Assembly: GCA_025345505.1 (NCBI GenBank)
Contig: JANVCC010010406.1
Location: 17,598,062 to 17,662,061, forward strand
DNA: 64,000 bases
Direction: 5' to 3'
DNA from: Todiramphus chloris collaris
Taxonomy: Eukaryota; Chordata; Aves; Coraciiformes; Alcedinidae
Positions 49,512-61,900 of this stretch are shown in pieces. Within the stretch, counting starts at the first letter, position 1. Each line of letters starts with the position of its first letter. Made by a program: the position numbers and the translations under genes. A model generated the notes under the pieces. It ran no database searches. It was not told the DNA's origin and saw only the letters and a program-made list of their open reading frames with translations.

Positions 49512-50081
49512 GTGATCACGAACTGGCCAGAAGGCAAAGATTTTGGGATATCGCCAGAGGAAGAGGTGAAACGTGCTGAGGAGGCCCCACCATACAACAC
49601 ATTATCAGATGATGAAAAGCAGTACGCCCTGTTCACTGATGGGTCTTGTCCCATTGTGGGAATACATCGACAGTGGAAGGCTGCTGTGGGGAGTCCCCTA
49701 CGACAAGTCATTGGAGTTGCTGAAGGACACGGTGAATCCAGTCAGTTTGCAGAAGTGAAAGCCATCCAACTAGCCCTAGATATTGCCGAGCAAGAAAAGT
49801 GGCCAGTGCTCTATCTCTATGTTGACTCCTGGATGGTGTCAAACGCCCTGTGGGGGTGGTTGCAGCAGTGGAAACGGAGCAACTGACAGCACAGAGGCAA
49901 ACCCATCTGGGCTACTGAGCTGTGGCAAGACATTGCTGCTCAGGTAGAGAACCTGGTGGTGAATTTGCACCACGTGGATGCCCATGTGCCCAGAAGCCAG
50001 GCCAATGAAGAACATCAGAACAACCAGCGGGCAGACAAGGCTGCCAAGGTGGCAGTGGCTCAGATGGATCTGGATTGGTAG
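49512..50081 (+). pseudogene. pol: Retroviral RNase H, with stops
   Basis: RNase H domain following RT. Visible acidic residues include FTDGS (about 49632-49646), the Glu in QFAEVKAIQLAL and the Asp in YLYVDSWMVSNAL. TGA at 49884-49886 interrupts it; the frame then continues through a HHVDAHVP segment and the last Asp in QRADKAA to TAG at 50079-50081. The four-carboxylate pattern is otherwise preserved. Confidence 0.9.
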
Positions 50082-50948
50082 CAGAAGGGTAAATTATATA
50101 TAGCGCGGTGGGATCATGACACGTCAGGTCATCAAGGAAGAGATGCAACCTATAGATGGGCTCGAGATCGAGGGGTGGACCTGATGATGGAGGCTATCAC
50201 AGAGGTCATCCACAAATGTGAAACATGTGCTGCAATCAAACAAGCCAAGAGGTTAAAGCCCCAGTGGTATGGAGGACGTTGGCTAAAATATAAATATGGA
50301 GAGGCCTGGCAGGTTGACTGCATCACTCTCCCACAAACCCGCCAAGGTAACCGCCAGGTACGTACAATGGTGGAAGCAACCACTGGGTGGCTGGAAACAT
50401 GGCCAGTGCCCCATGCCACTGCCTGGAACACAATCCTGGGCCTTGAAGAGCAGATTTTGTGGCGGCATGGTACTCCAGAAAGAATTGAATCAGACAATGG
50501 AACTAATTTCTGAAATAACCTCGTGGATGTCTGGGCCAAGGAGCATGGCATCGAGTGGGTGTATCACATCCCTTACCATGCACAAGCCTCTGGGAAGACT
50601 TAAAGGTACAATGGGCTGTTAAAAAACACATTAAAAGCATTAGGGGGTGGGGCCTTTAAACAATGGGATAAACATCTAGCAAAAGCCACCTGCTTAGTTA
50701 ACACTAGAGGATCTGTTAGCTGTTATGGCCCTGCCCAAACAAAACCCCTGCCTGTTATGGGAGGAGATAAAATCCTTGTAGTGCACACCGGGAGGTGGCT
50801 GGGGAAGTCAGTGTGGATAACTCCACCCTTGGGAAAAGACAAACCATTGTCTTTGCTCAAGGACCTGGATATACCTGGTGGGTAATGCAGGAGGATGGTG
50901 AGACCCGGTGTGTACCTCAAGGAGATCTGACCTTGGCAGAAAGGTAAT
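50082..50948 (+). pseudogene. pol: Retroviral integrase, stop at catalytic Glu
   Basis: Integrase in the same frame as RNase H. An HHCC-type zinc region (HDTSGH, then HKCETC) is followed by the core with Asp in WQVDCITLP and Asp in ESDNGTNF. TGA at 50511-50513 follows directly, and TAA at 50601-50603 occupies the codon where a DDE integrase has its catalytic Glu (before RYNGLLK). The C-terminal domain continues to TAA near 50946. The family joins viral DNA to host DNA; this copy cannot. Confidence 0.88.
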
Positions 50949-51262
50949 CTGGAATGTGAGTTGTATGCTGCAGGAAATGATGCTGTAGGAAGGAGATGGA
51001 ATAACAGAGAGTGATTTTCACGAAGGACCAGATGAGTACTGTGAGGACTCAGATCTATCTGGTGTTGGTGCCCAACAATCAGACATACTACTTCTGACCA
51101 GAACATCTACCTTGAAGATGAGACCCAAGTCGAGTGAAGGAAGTTCATGGAACAAGGGACTATTTGTTAAAGGACTGGAGATAGTAGTTGATGACAATGT
51201 ATTGGTTAGGTATAGAGATGGTTTAAGTATGTATTAGGTGAGGCCTGAGCATGACACAAATG
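50949..51262 (+). other. Retroviral 3' non-coding segment
   Basis: Sequence after the integrase stop, with no open frame resembling env or dUTPase. In related avian elements this position holds a short untranslated segment before the 3' LTR. Here homology is lost near 51262, where inverted leader sequence begins. Confidence 0.5.
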
Positions 51263-51264
51263 GT

Positions 51265-51327
51265 CTGCACAGGAGTTTGCTATTAATATCTAAAGCAAGC
51301 AAGCAGCTGCTCGTGCCCCAAATGGGG
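51265..51327 (-). repeat. Inverted copy of the retroviral leader
   Basis: The reverse complement reads GGGGCACGAGCAGCTGCTTG, then CTTTAGATATTAATAGCAAA and CTCCTGTGCAG. This matches the leader just after the primer site at 43659-43725 nearly base for base, apart from about four substitutions and a gap of about 12 bp in a CTTG repeat. The copy is in the opposite orientation to the retrovirus that it abuts. Confidence 0.85.
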
Positions 51328-51600
51328 AGGAAAAGAGGGAGAAAAACACAAAATCTCATAGGTTAAGGAGAATATAATACAACAACACAAAAGAAGAAGT
51401 AACAACAGTAAGTGCAATGAAACAATACACAAACCTAGAAACTGAGCTATACAGAACAAACCAAGGAAAATGCTGCCCCATCCAGTCCCACCAGAATGCT
51501 CAAGCTTTGCCCAGGCTGCCCCCAGTCCTTCTCTAGTGGGCATGACATCGGTATGGTATCAAATAACCCATTGCCTGGTTTGTTTATCTATCGCCAAGAC
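51328..51600 (-). repeat. Degenerate inverted LTR remnant
   Basis: On the minus strand, GGGTTATTTGATACCATACC and then GATGTCATGCCCACTAGAGAAGG align with the 5' LTR promoter block (GGGATATTCCATACCATAT, AACGTCAGCCCAACTATAAAGG). The TATA box is degraded to TAGAGAA. Together with the adjacent inverted leader this is the start of a second, minus-strand LTR element whose body is missing. The right boundary is uncertain and may reach 51700. Confidence 0.65.
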
Positions 51601-54600
51601 TGATTTCACAGTGAACTGAGCCAGCTCTCTCAGCACTCACAAGTGCATCCCATGTGGTCCTGGGAACTTGTATGTTCTATTCACTTAAATATAACCTAGC
51701 ACAGACACCCTCCAATCAGGGTAAGTTTTCTTTGCTATCAAACCATGTCTATTCACTTTAACTGAAGTTTCCTTAAATTTTAAATCAATTTTGTGAGGGG
51801 ATTTAGTCATATGACTCATTAAATTTAATAAACATCATGAGGCAAACCCCCTACATCACTCCTTGAATAATCACTACTAGAACTCAATGATACTGTTGTA
51901 GTTTTTGGACAGAGAAGAAAGAGGCACATAAATATAGAGGATTTTTATGGAAAGGGTAGGAGGATACAGGTTGTCTAAATGTTAATTTGAGAGTTTGAGA
52001 AAACTGATGGCCGAAAAAGTCCTTCATATGAAGGTAAACAGGTCAAATAATTGAAATCAGAATACAGCGTGGAATAAAAGTTGTATCAATGATCTTTATG
52101 AAATGATCTTTTCTCAGTTCCCTGAGATAAGCAAAAAACTGTTGTAAGTGGCATCTCTGTTGAATATCCAAGCTGCGTCCAATACAAGGGTGAGCAAGGT
52201 ATGGGGACAGAGTTCTTTTTGAGGGCTGCATGTCCGGGAAAAGATCAAATCAGACTAGTGTGCAGATCTGGCTCCCATCCATACTAGAAGAGTAAAAGAA
52301 AAATGGGGAAAAAAAAAAGGCTTCATTTTGTACTGTTATCAAAATGTCATCTTCTGCATATACTAACATTTCTAAACAGAAACAGAAGGTTATTTTGAAA
52401 AACAAGTATCTTTAAAATATAACACATTGCTTCAGCCAATAATATAACATTTCTATGCAATGCTGAGGACATTATCTTATGTGCAATAAAAAGCCATCAT
52501 ATATGTGCTAGACATGAAATATGACTGAGTGAAGCACTGGAAATATAGTGCATAAGCAAAGATGAGGCACTAGAGGTAACTTCACTGTTTGGCTTCAGCT
52601 CTGTTCTTCCTTTATGTTTAGGCACATCATCAACTGCCTTATGGTACATAGCTCAAAGTAAAATGAAGAGTGGAGAAAAGTTTGATCCATACCAGCTGGC
52701 AAAAAGTTGCTTTTTGCCACCTCTGGTAGGACATGCAGGAGCTATGTGATTTAGTGGCTCTGCAAAAATATCTGCATGCTGAAACATCAGCTCTCCAGAG
52801 ATATCTGCTCCTGCTGGGTGTTACCTGTCCGGAAACAAATGTTCACCACCCAGAAATGTATTTTACTTTGATACAATTCAGGAAGAATGTGCTTTGGGGA
52901 GAAGGAAAGCCGGAAATGATCTGGGAAACAGTGATAAATGTTGAAATCAACCATCAAATCTACGTACATATAAATATACTCAGAGTGAGATCAGGAAACA
53001 GGAAATGTGCAGAGTGTTTATTACCCACACACAGAAGTTGAGACCAGCTGGCTACATGTCCTGGAGGGATCAGGATAAACCTGTAATTAACATTGCAGCA
53101 CACCACAACAGTAACAAAAAAAATATTCCTGCTAGTCGTCTCATACTTGAGGATGAAGTTTTGGAGAAAGAGGTCAGTGAACAGTGTTTAAAGACCACTG
53201 TTAGAAATTTTTGAGGAACCGACTCCATTCCATGTTCACAATGCAGTACTCTCGTGCACAGGCACATCCTCAAGCAGTCCAGAGAGCTTCTAGGGGTCCT
53301 GTGTCAGGACATCCTGTTTCTCAGCTGCAGAAATGCAAGCTGTATTCCTCTTGGAAGCTAAGAGGTTACAGAAATGTAACATGAGACATAATTCTGCCAA
53401 TGCCTAGAGGCAACAGAGATATACGAGTGTGATTTACTCTTTAGAATCTTATTTTTATCCTACCAGCCCTCACTGTGAAAAATACAGGATTTCTGAGATC
53501 ATATTGCAATAGCTGAATAGATGAAGCTCACTGGAAGGAGGATGGCAAAGGCAAAATTCCTCTGGAAGATACAAAACTGTCAAAAAAATTGGGCAAGTTT
53601 TTGTTGTTGTTTGTTTTCTTTTTTTTGAGTGTTCAATGGATATTTTATGCATACCAGTTTAAGAAGGCTATTTCTTCAACTTTCTTTGAAATTTAATATA
53701 ATGAGATAAATCTGCTTAGAGTAGAAGCTAAAGTGTTATCTTGGTGATACACCTGCAGAATTACTAACAGGTCACATCCTTTCCTATTCATTCATAGATA
53801 CACAGTACTGTTGCTACTGAGCAACAAAACAACTAGATGTTGGCTAGGGACCATTTCATCCTGGACAAATTACTTTCTTCCACTGATCTTTGCTAACTAT
53901 AAGAGAGGATAGATGTCAGGGCTGTACACAAGGGAAGGCATCTGTAGGTCCAGTAACTCATGGAAACCAAGCTTTACCTGCAGTATTTTAAAGTGAAAAC
54001 CTCAGTTCATGCAAAAATGGTCATGCTTCTGACTGGTTTTGTGAGACTGCTCTGAGTTCACCATCTCAAAAATCAGATTTATGTAAAACATAAAATGTTA
54101 ATGATTATTGATTTATCACAGATAATCACTACAACACAGCTCCAAGCACTGCAAAGGAGAAGGAGTGATAAGGTTTCTGATTGTAGACAGTGATAATCTT
54201 CCTTCCCTGTCTAGTGGATTTTAGCTCAGCCCCAGATGTTACCCAAGAACTACAGCCCAGCACCTCTGCCACTGAGCAGCAAAAGAGCTTGTTTAAAGAT
54301 ATTAGCTCCAAAACCCTCAAACCCATAATAAATCTCACCCCACTTGAGGGTAAAATAATCAAGATATGGGCAGCTTTTGCAGCTGATATCCTATGCATAC
54401 ACTTAAAATCACTAAATGATATCTCACTTGGCCCTCCCTGACAGTGGAAGGCATAGTAGGCAGGGCCCTGAAGCTTAAGCCTTTTAGGGTTTCCTTCTAC
54501 TCTCTCCATCTACTCCTACAGAAGACATTAATTTTGCTGTTTGCCAGTCTTCCTTGGTGCTGCATTTGTCCCAGAGTGTTCGTGATGTGACTGTCAAAGA

Positions 54601-55809
54601 CATGTCATTGTGACCAAGAGGGAATAAATACTGCACAAATTCTCAGTGATGTTTCACTTACATACCATAATGGGGCATAAGCCTGTAAAAATGTTGTATT
54701 GTACTCTGTTCCAAATGCCTGCTAGCTTAGCAAGAGATGAAAGGTTAAAAAATTCACCTTATCCTTTCAAAAGTACCACTTTTGTTTTAATGTAATAGCC
54801 TCCAGTTCATCTGCATTTTCCAAAAGGAGGCTGTTTGCAAACAGCTCTTTCCTATTCTCCCTGCCTGCAGCCGCGCTTGATAGACCAGAGCCTTCATTCT
54901 CCTAGCCAAGGCAAATGGGTTGCAATTCCCCTTGGATTTCATCCACAAATCTCCTTAATTGGCAGGAGAGATTGTTGCTGAGTGGTGTGAAGGACTCTTT
55001 CCTCCACAGGGGCTGATTGTGCTGCCTCTGCAGGACCACTCACACCTGCCAGCCAGCAGAGCAAGGAGCCAACATTGGTCATCATCAGATATGAGCCTCC
55101 TGCCTAGTTAGAATACAATGCTTTAAAGAGCATGCCGGGAAGAAGACGTGGCATGCACTTGAATATAGCATTATATATTGTGGCCAGCACTATTGCATTC
55201 GGCACTGAAAATGGGTCAACACTTGTAATACAATGTCCTTCTCTTTCTTGATGGGCTGCAGTTTGGACTAAATAGTGAGTATTTAATGCTACCTAGCCAG
55301 GGATGTCATCAAGGAGATACAACCAGAGAAAAAGTCCTATCTAGTGATGAAGTATCAAAGATCAGCCCTTTTGTCTTCCATCTGTATCATCCATAACAGC
55401 ACCCATTAACCTGTCTCCTATCTCCAGGATAACTACAGGAGACAAGGTTTTTCCATAGAGATATATCACCAGGGGAAAATACTCAGTGGCATCAGATTCT
55501 CAACTTGAGGGTACTTGCGAGCAGTGAATGTGGAGAGCCGTGCTGGTTGGCAACAGTCAGCTCTTGCTCTCAGGACCATAATGGGTAATGTACAATAGCA
55601 GCTCTTTTCAAGCCGGTGCAGCTGTTCAGCTCCATCAAGCACCTACTGAGTTGACGGGTAGGCGCTTCATTTGAACACTACAGACTCAATTTTAAAAGGC
55701 AAATGAATTTTCTGAAATGCGCAAAAGGGCTAGCAAGTCATGCAAATAGCATACATGAGTTGGTCATGATGATTTAAACACTAATTTGGATACCATCCGT
55801 CTTATATAA
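51601..55809. other. Non-coding intergenic sequence
   Basis: AT-rich DNA with no supported gene. Frames of up to 126 codons (for example 54129-54509, minus) have no recognised content. Just before the gap, 55655-55780, lies a stretch with an ATGCAAAT octamer that looks less decayed than its surroundings. Confidence 0.6.
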
Positions 55810-55909
55810 NNNNNNNNNNNNNNNNNNNNNNNNNNNNNNNNNNNNNNNNNNNNNNNNNNNNNNNNNNNNNNNNNNNNNNNNNNNNNNNNNNNNNNNNNNN
55901 NNNNNNNNN
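55810..55909. other. Assembly gap, exactly 100 N
   Basis: A second 100-N placeholder. The 34 or so bases before it and after it are near-identical: AAACACTAATTTGGATAC, then CTTATATAA, occurs on both sides. This suggests that the gap joins overlapping sequence. Confidence 0.97.
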
Positions 55910-55939
55910 AAACACTAATTTGGATACACATTGTCTTAT

Positions 55940-55974
<35 letters not shown>

Positions 55975-55990
55975 AAGAAAAAAAAAAAGA
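55940..55990. repeat. (AAT)n and A-rich simple repeat
   Basis: About eight AAT units followed by a run of A broken by G. This low-complexity sequence directly right of the gap is a plausible cause of the assembly break. Confidence 0.93.
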
Positions 55991-58900
55991 AGTGAAAAAG
56001 CCCTATGCATCTGTCTTTCTAACTAGCTGGTTGTTTACAGTCTGTTTGTGGGTTCATCATACAACATGAGCTTGGAAGGCAAGTGCATTAATGACTGTTT
56101 TTATAACATTATTTTTATAACATTAAATAGCAGAAAGCAAATGCTTCATAGAAAAGCATCCAACTGACAAATTTCTTATTTTAGCCATTCACAAAATTCC
56201 TGCAATCATATGTCTTTTTGGGAAAGTCTTCCCCAAATTGTTCCTGTGTGTAATTCTCATTTTGCACTTTACCTGACAGTGTGTAGTTGGGCCTCTTTAA
56301 CTTTAGCGTGAAGTTCAGATTGTCTGTTAAGCTCTTGTCAGGTGAACAGGCAATGTACTGAGGAAGCTTAAAGCCAGCTCAACCCATCCTCTGAATTCCC
56401 AGTTTAAACATATTAGTGCAGGACTGAAAACTAGGGCCTGCCAGGTAGCACATAGTCTTGAGCCTATGCACCTGAATGGTTTCTAGCATGGTCCCATGTG
56501 TGGTGCAGTGCTCATGACCCACTTTCATCTAGTCAGGATAGAGAAGTGCTGATGTCTACCTTGGCTTTGAATGGGTAACAGAAACGGACACCCCACCTGG
56601 CAGTCAGTTCCCATGCCAGTGGCCATCAAACAGCACAGATGGCAAGTACAGCTCAGAGCAACCCTCACATTGACCTGAACTTTGCACAATGAACAGTGCC
56701 ATATTTTAATATTCATGTTTAAACAGAGGAGATGTCATTCTTGCATCTAGACCCGCCACGTTTTGCCACATGTTTGCTGCTGAATGTGATAAGTGAAGCT
56801 GTGTCCCACCACCACAGAAAAGATTTCACATCTACAATTTCAGTCTTTTTGGTTACTTGGAGATGCTAATTCAAAATTTGTAGCTTACTGCAGTAATCTA
56901 AGACAGAACATCCACAATAAGCAAACACTGAAAGCAGGGAAAAGCACTGAAAACAAAATTAAAGTGCCCATGGGTACTAGAGAGGAATGTTGGTCCTATC
57001 CATCATGATGACACAGCACTCATTACTGAAGCAGGAGATAAAGTTCTCCCATCTCAGAGGACTAATACTGAAGTTTCTTTGACTTCCTGGTGCAAGCAAC
57101 ATCTCTCACTTTGGAAGTGTTAAATGAAATGTAAGGTATAATAGGGACCCAAGCAGGTTCATTGCACAAGAGAAAATTTTATCCAAAGACAATAAAAGCT
57201 ATGAGCGCCTGGAAAAAAAAAAAAAGCCCTACTGCATAGTTTGCTCTCTGGACTGGATGTAATTCTATCGAAATGTAGCAGTCTGGCCAAGATAAAATTA
57301 AGGGAATTAGCTTTGGTGGGGTATGGTATTTTTTCTTTTGTTTTGTTTCAAATCAGAGAACATTATGTCTTTGCAAATGAAGTATTCAGACAAGACATTC
57401 AGAGCTTGGAAAACAGTATCGTGAAAGATGAGCCCTTCTTAATTAAATAGTATGTCAGCTATTGAAAGAATTATTTTCTAAAAATAGTTTTCCAGCTGAG
57501 ATGACATTTTTTTTTTTTTGTTTTTATTGTACCATGCTGCCTGGTAGACAAATTTGGGAAAGAGGATCTACTCACAGAATCTCCTTTTCAGCATGCCCAG
57601 TGGTGTAACTTACATCTCAAATCCTGTAGATACTTAGTCTCAGCCTACCTGCCTGATTTCAGTGAAACTAGTCACAGTGCACACAATTTATACTGGTGTT
57701 TCAGGACCTGTTTCTACATTATATATGCCCTTACTGGGAATTAGCTGTTAAGGAAGAAAAATTAAGACAGAAACCTAGACTGTAGAAAGGAGGGACAAGA
57801 TTTAGAAATGCAGCTCTGTTACAACAAAGGGAGGAAGCTTCTTGTTAGCTGGCCAGTCACCTAGTTTCAGTTGTGGTTAAAACTCACAAAAGTTCACTGT
57901 AATAAACCTAGTTAATAAATTATATAATATGACAACACCATTCTAGTGAAAGGCTTGGATAATACAATAAACCAGGACAATAAAGCTCTGTCAAATTCGC
58001 ATTTTAATGATCCCATCACCTCCATCTTGTCTTAGCACTGAGATACTGTTCAGCCTCTGCTAGCACATCCACGTGGGCAGCATCTGATGGAGTCTTGATT
58101 CACAGTGCTGGAGCCAACGCTCTTGTCAGTGCTTCTTCTTGACCTCCACAGACAGGTAGTTCCAGATGAACACTTTAGTAACACAGACTACTACTACAAT
58201 TTCCTTACTGTTTGGGGGAAAATGTATTGCACTTGCCTTAAAGGTGAAATTCTTGCTTTATTAAAAAACAGTGGAGTTTTGCCATTAGCTGGAGTAAATC
58301 TGTTTGTAACAGCATCCTTTTCAGTGTAATATTTTCAGGCAACGTCACAATACTTTTCAACTACAGCTCCAAACTCTGTTGAAGATATTTACATGCATAT
58401 TCAGTTACCTCTACAATCTCATTACTAATGCTGTATGAGCAGATACCCAGGTATGAAGACTGAATAACCTGGCCAAATTCCACATTTGGATACACTTTTT
58501 CAAGCTTAATTACAGTAATTTTATATACTTGTATTTAGTGTCAGTAGGAGCATCCAAGATTCAGCCAACCATTAACACATTAACATCTGAAAACTAGACT
58601 GGAATAAAAACCACTGTTATTTCAGACCATTAAATTCTGTGTTTGATAACTCAGAATCTTTTCTCTCTACCTTTGCTATAAATACTCAGATAACTGAAGG
58701 AAATGCTACTCTTAAATATGACAAATGTCTGTAAATGTTCGTTGCCTTTGCCCATTTTGACATTATGTTGCCTTTGTCCAATGACTAAAGGTGAGAGATG
58801 GATAGACAAGAAATTGCTCCTTTTTCTTTCACAGTTCTAGACTTCAATTCAACAAACCAAACCAACTTACTTGTCTTGCAGAGTGACTTCTCCTTTTGCT

Positions 58901-61900
58901 CATAAGAACATCTGTTATTCACTATCTAAAATATTTATTGAGTATAGATTAACCTTTGCCACTAAAACATGTGTAAATTTTCTCACATTGAGGAGAAAGG
59001 AAAAAAAGGTGGACAGTGAAGAACTAAAAATTTTATTTTTGTAGTGATACTCTTTAACATAAATTCCCACTGCTAATAACATGTAGGAAAAGGGTTAGTG
59101 AGTACTTCTTTTGTTATGCCACAGACTGTGGGTGGTTAATCCTTGTTTGAATTCTGATTCAGTTTTAAATGAGTGTAAAGATGGTGGAATATTGGACTAG
59201 AACTATTTATAGTGAAATAAAAACTCTGGACCAGCCTTCATTCAAGGACATCTGCAAGTGTCTTTTTATGGATGAAAAAAACCCCAAAAAACCAGAAAAA
59301 CCAGCACATTTTACAGAACATTTTTTTATACTTACTCTCAAAGTCATTTCTTCTTCACTATATATGGTGATTATTCTAGAATGACACAGAAGCTTAAATA
59401 TATTTCTTCTTAAAAGAAACATGACTGTGCCATAAGTAGTTAGTGTCAAGGCAAAGATGTTTGGAGTCATTAAGCACATTTTCCATTTCTCACTTGTTTA
59501 CCCCCACTTTTTCTGGGGAATGGAAAAGAGATGCACAGTTGCAATTTCATGTTAAAAAAAATAAGGAAAAAGAAAGGAAAATAAATTACTTGGGTGAAAT
59601 GCCTTAGTATTATAACTACGTGAAGGAATTATGATGTCAGCATGGTATCAAATTTCTTGCCCGTTAAGTTTTGAAAAATATAAAATTTCCACTACATATA
59701 TATCACACTCTGATGGTCTCGAAGACACAGTAAGCATAACTGTGCAGTTCACAAACTTCCTGACAAGTTAGTAATCTTTCCTAAACAGTAGCCAAGGACA
59801 GCAAAAAACTGACTGTGCTCAGCATACTCTAACTACATGAAGCAACCTAGAGAAAAAAATTACAATCTTATTTTTTAGCCACATTGTTTTCACATAGTAT
59901 GGTGGTAACACAGGAAACAGGGAGAAGATTAAAAAAAAAAAAAGATGTTCTGAAGATAAAGGAGTATTTTACATTTGTGAGGGCTCTTTTAAAGGTAAAC
60001 TTTGGGAAAAGCAGTCTCATCTAATTTTTTATTTTTGTGTTGTGGTCAATTAGACTGTAAAAACAAGTCAACTAACCAACTAGTACAAATTGCAAATTGT
60101 ATGTTCTGCTTCTTAAGTAAATAAATGCTTGGACAAAAACCTGATGTTTGATGCTGTGAGAGGAGTCAGCGTATACTTGGTAATGTACATGCAGCCTAGT
60201 TTTGAGAGACATTTAATGTCCCATTCAAACCTGTTGCAACTTCCATGAAGAGAAAATACAGGTGTCCAACTCTTATATTCATCTGGCACTGCAGTATACT
60301 CCCATAGTGCAGCACTTACTGGAAAGCATTGTCAAGGTAGACTGCCTACTAAGATTATGAGACAACTCAGACTTACAGTGAAGATGTCATTTTCTTTGAA
60401 GGAGTCTAGAGCAACAGCTTGTTGCATTCTGCATGCTCTCATTAGGCTACAGTTTTATGCTAGGGAGTGTAAAGCTAAAGCTGAATCTCAGGTGACCCAC
60501 ATAATGGGTATGATGTAGAGAACCGCATGACATGAAAGGAAATGAAGTAGCTAGTTGGTTTTTTTTTAAAAGAACCTCATTTCATCATGACAAAAATGTG
60601 TAGCTTTGTTTGTTCTCCAGCCTCTGTCCTCGCACAACATGGCCCTAACAAGAGTGTCCTCATCTTCCAGGTGCCTACACAGCATGGCCTTATATAAACC
60701 TGCTGCAGAGCAACAGTTGTGTGTAAGGCAGGAGTATCCTGTCAGGGACACACATCAGGGTCAGTACCTCCCCAGGCCATTAAACAAATTGGCAATGCCA
60801 ACATGCCATCCTGCACACAGACCACCAAATCAGTCTGTAGGGAAATTCAACCCCTCTCCCTTGTTCTAGGAATTTCAGGCAGGGGTCTTTCTTCCTGTAA
60901 CTGATTGTGCTGACCTCTACGCTTCCTTGCAGCCTAAGGACCATCTATATCTGCCTTTGTCTCAACTCTTATCTTGGCATTCTCTGGTCCTTCCTCCTCA
61001 CCCCGTAGCCCACTGACTGGAGTCTCCTGTTTTCCACCCCTCCTCTCAGCAATCTCTTCCTTATCTCCCTGCTGGTTTTATTCTCAGCTCCATCTGTTCA
61101 TTTGACATTTATGAACCTCATCAAGCATTTGTTTTCAAACCCCTCCAAATTTAAATACCTTCCATTGTATTTGTGCTCACTTGGTTCTCACATTTGTCAC
61201 TGGGATGATAACTGTGCTGAATAACCTAAATTTGGTTCTGACTTAGGCTTCTGTCCTTTTCCAAAAGCCTGCCATGCTTTCAAAGCCTCACAATGAGGTC
61301 CCCATGGCTAAAACAGTCCTTTTTTTGTGCTCTGTGCCTGTCAGGCATTCTCCAGATGCATGAAAGTTCTGATGTAAATAGACCTCCCCATCCTGCCCCC
61401 TGTCCTCTCCCAGCCATGAAATGTATTTCTTTGTCTTCAAACTTCATCTGATTTTGTCATACTCCCTCTTAGTTTCATGCATTTAGTGGCTAACTTTCAC
61501 TCCTGTGAGAAGCATTTTTTTTGCTATTCCAGGCTGATTCTGCTATCTCTAAATTCAATCAATGGGAAACCTTTCCTTAACTTTCCTTCCTTCTCAGCAG
61601 GGAAGACAGGTTTGAAAAGAGAAGACTTTTAAAAATAAAATCTTTCCCCCCCCTCACTAATGTTTATGTATCTTGGCTGCATTATTCTCATCTGAAATGT
61701 CTCATTCCTTCATAATTTTAGCCATAGTGAAGTGTCACATAGATAAAGGCAGGAAGGAAACATAAATATCTTAATTTATCCTTATTTTTATCTCAACTAA
61801 ATCTGACTTAAATCCCTCAGTTATTAAACCGGCTCCATTCCAAGTATGCCACCTGCACAGGATACTTTGAGAAATATGCTGCAATCAGGACTTCAGCTCA

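Larger units (their letters stand above)
43109..51262 (+). mobile_element. Endogenous retrovirus, degenerate, without env
   Basis: A plus-strand LTR retroelement with 5' LTR, Lys-type primer binding site, gag, protease, RT, RNase H and integrase in the usual order, then a non-coding 3' segment. No env frame is visible. The protein motifs (LPQGWKHS, YIDD, FTDGS, an HHCC-type region and D,D of a DDE integrase) resemble the class III (ERVL-like) elements common in birds, although the primer site is Lys-type. All coding regions have stops or frameshifts and a 2.24-kb CR1 lies in gag, so it is an old inactive copy. No same-orientation 3' LTR is present. Confidence 0.88.
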
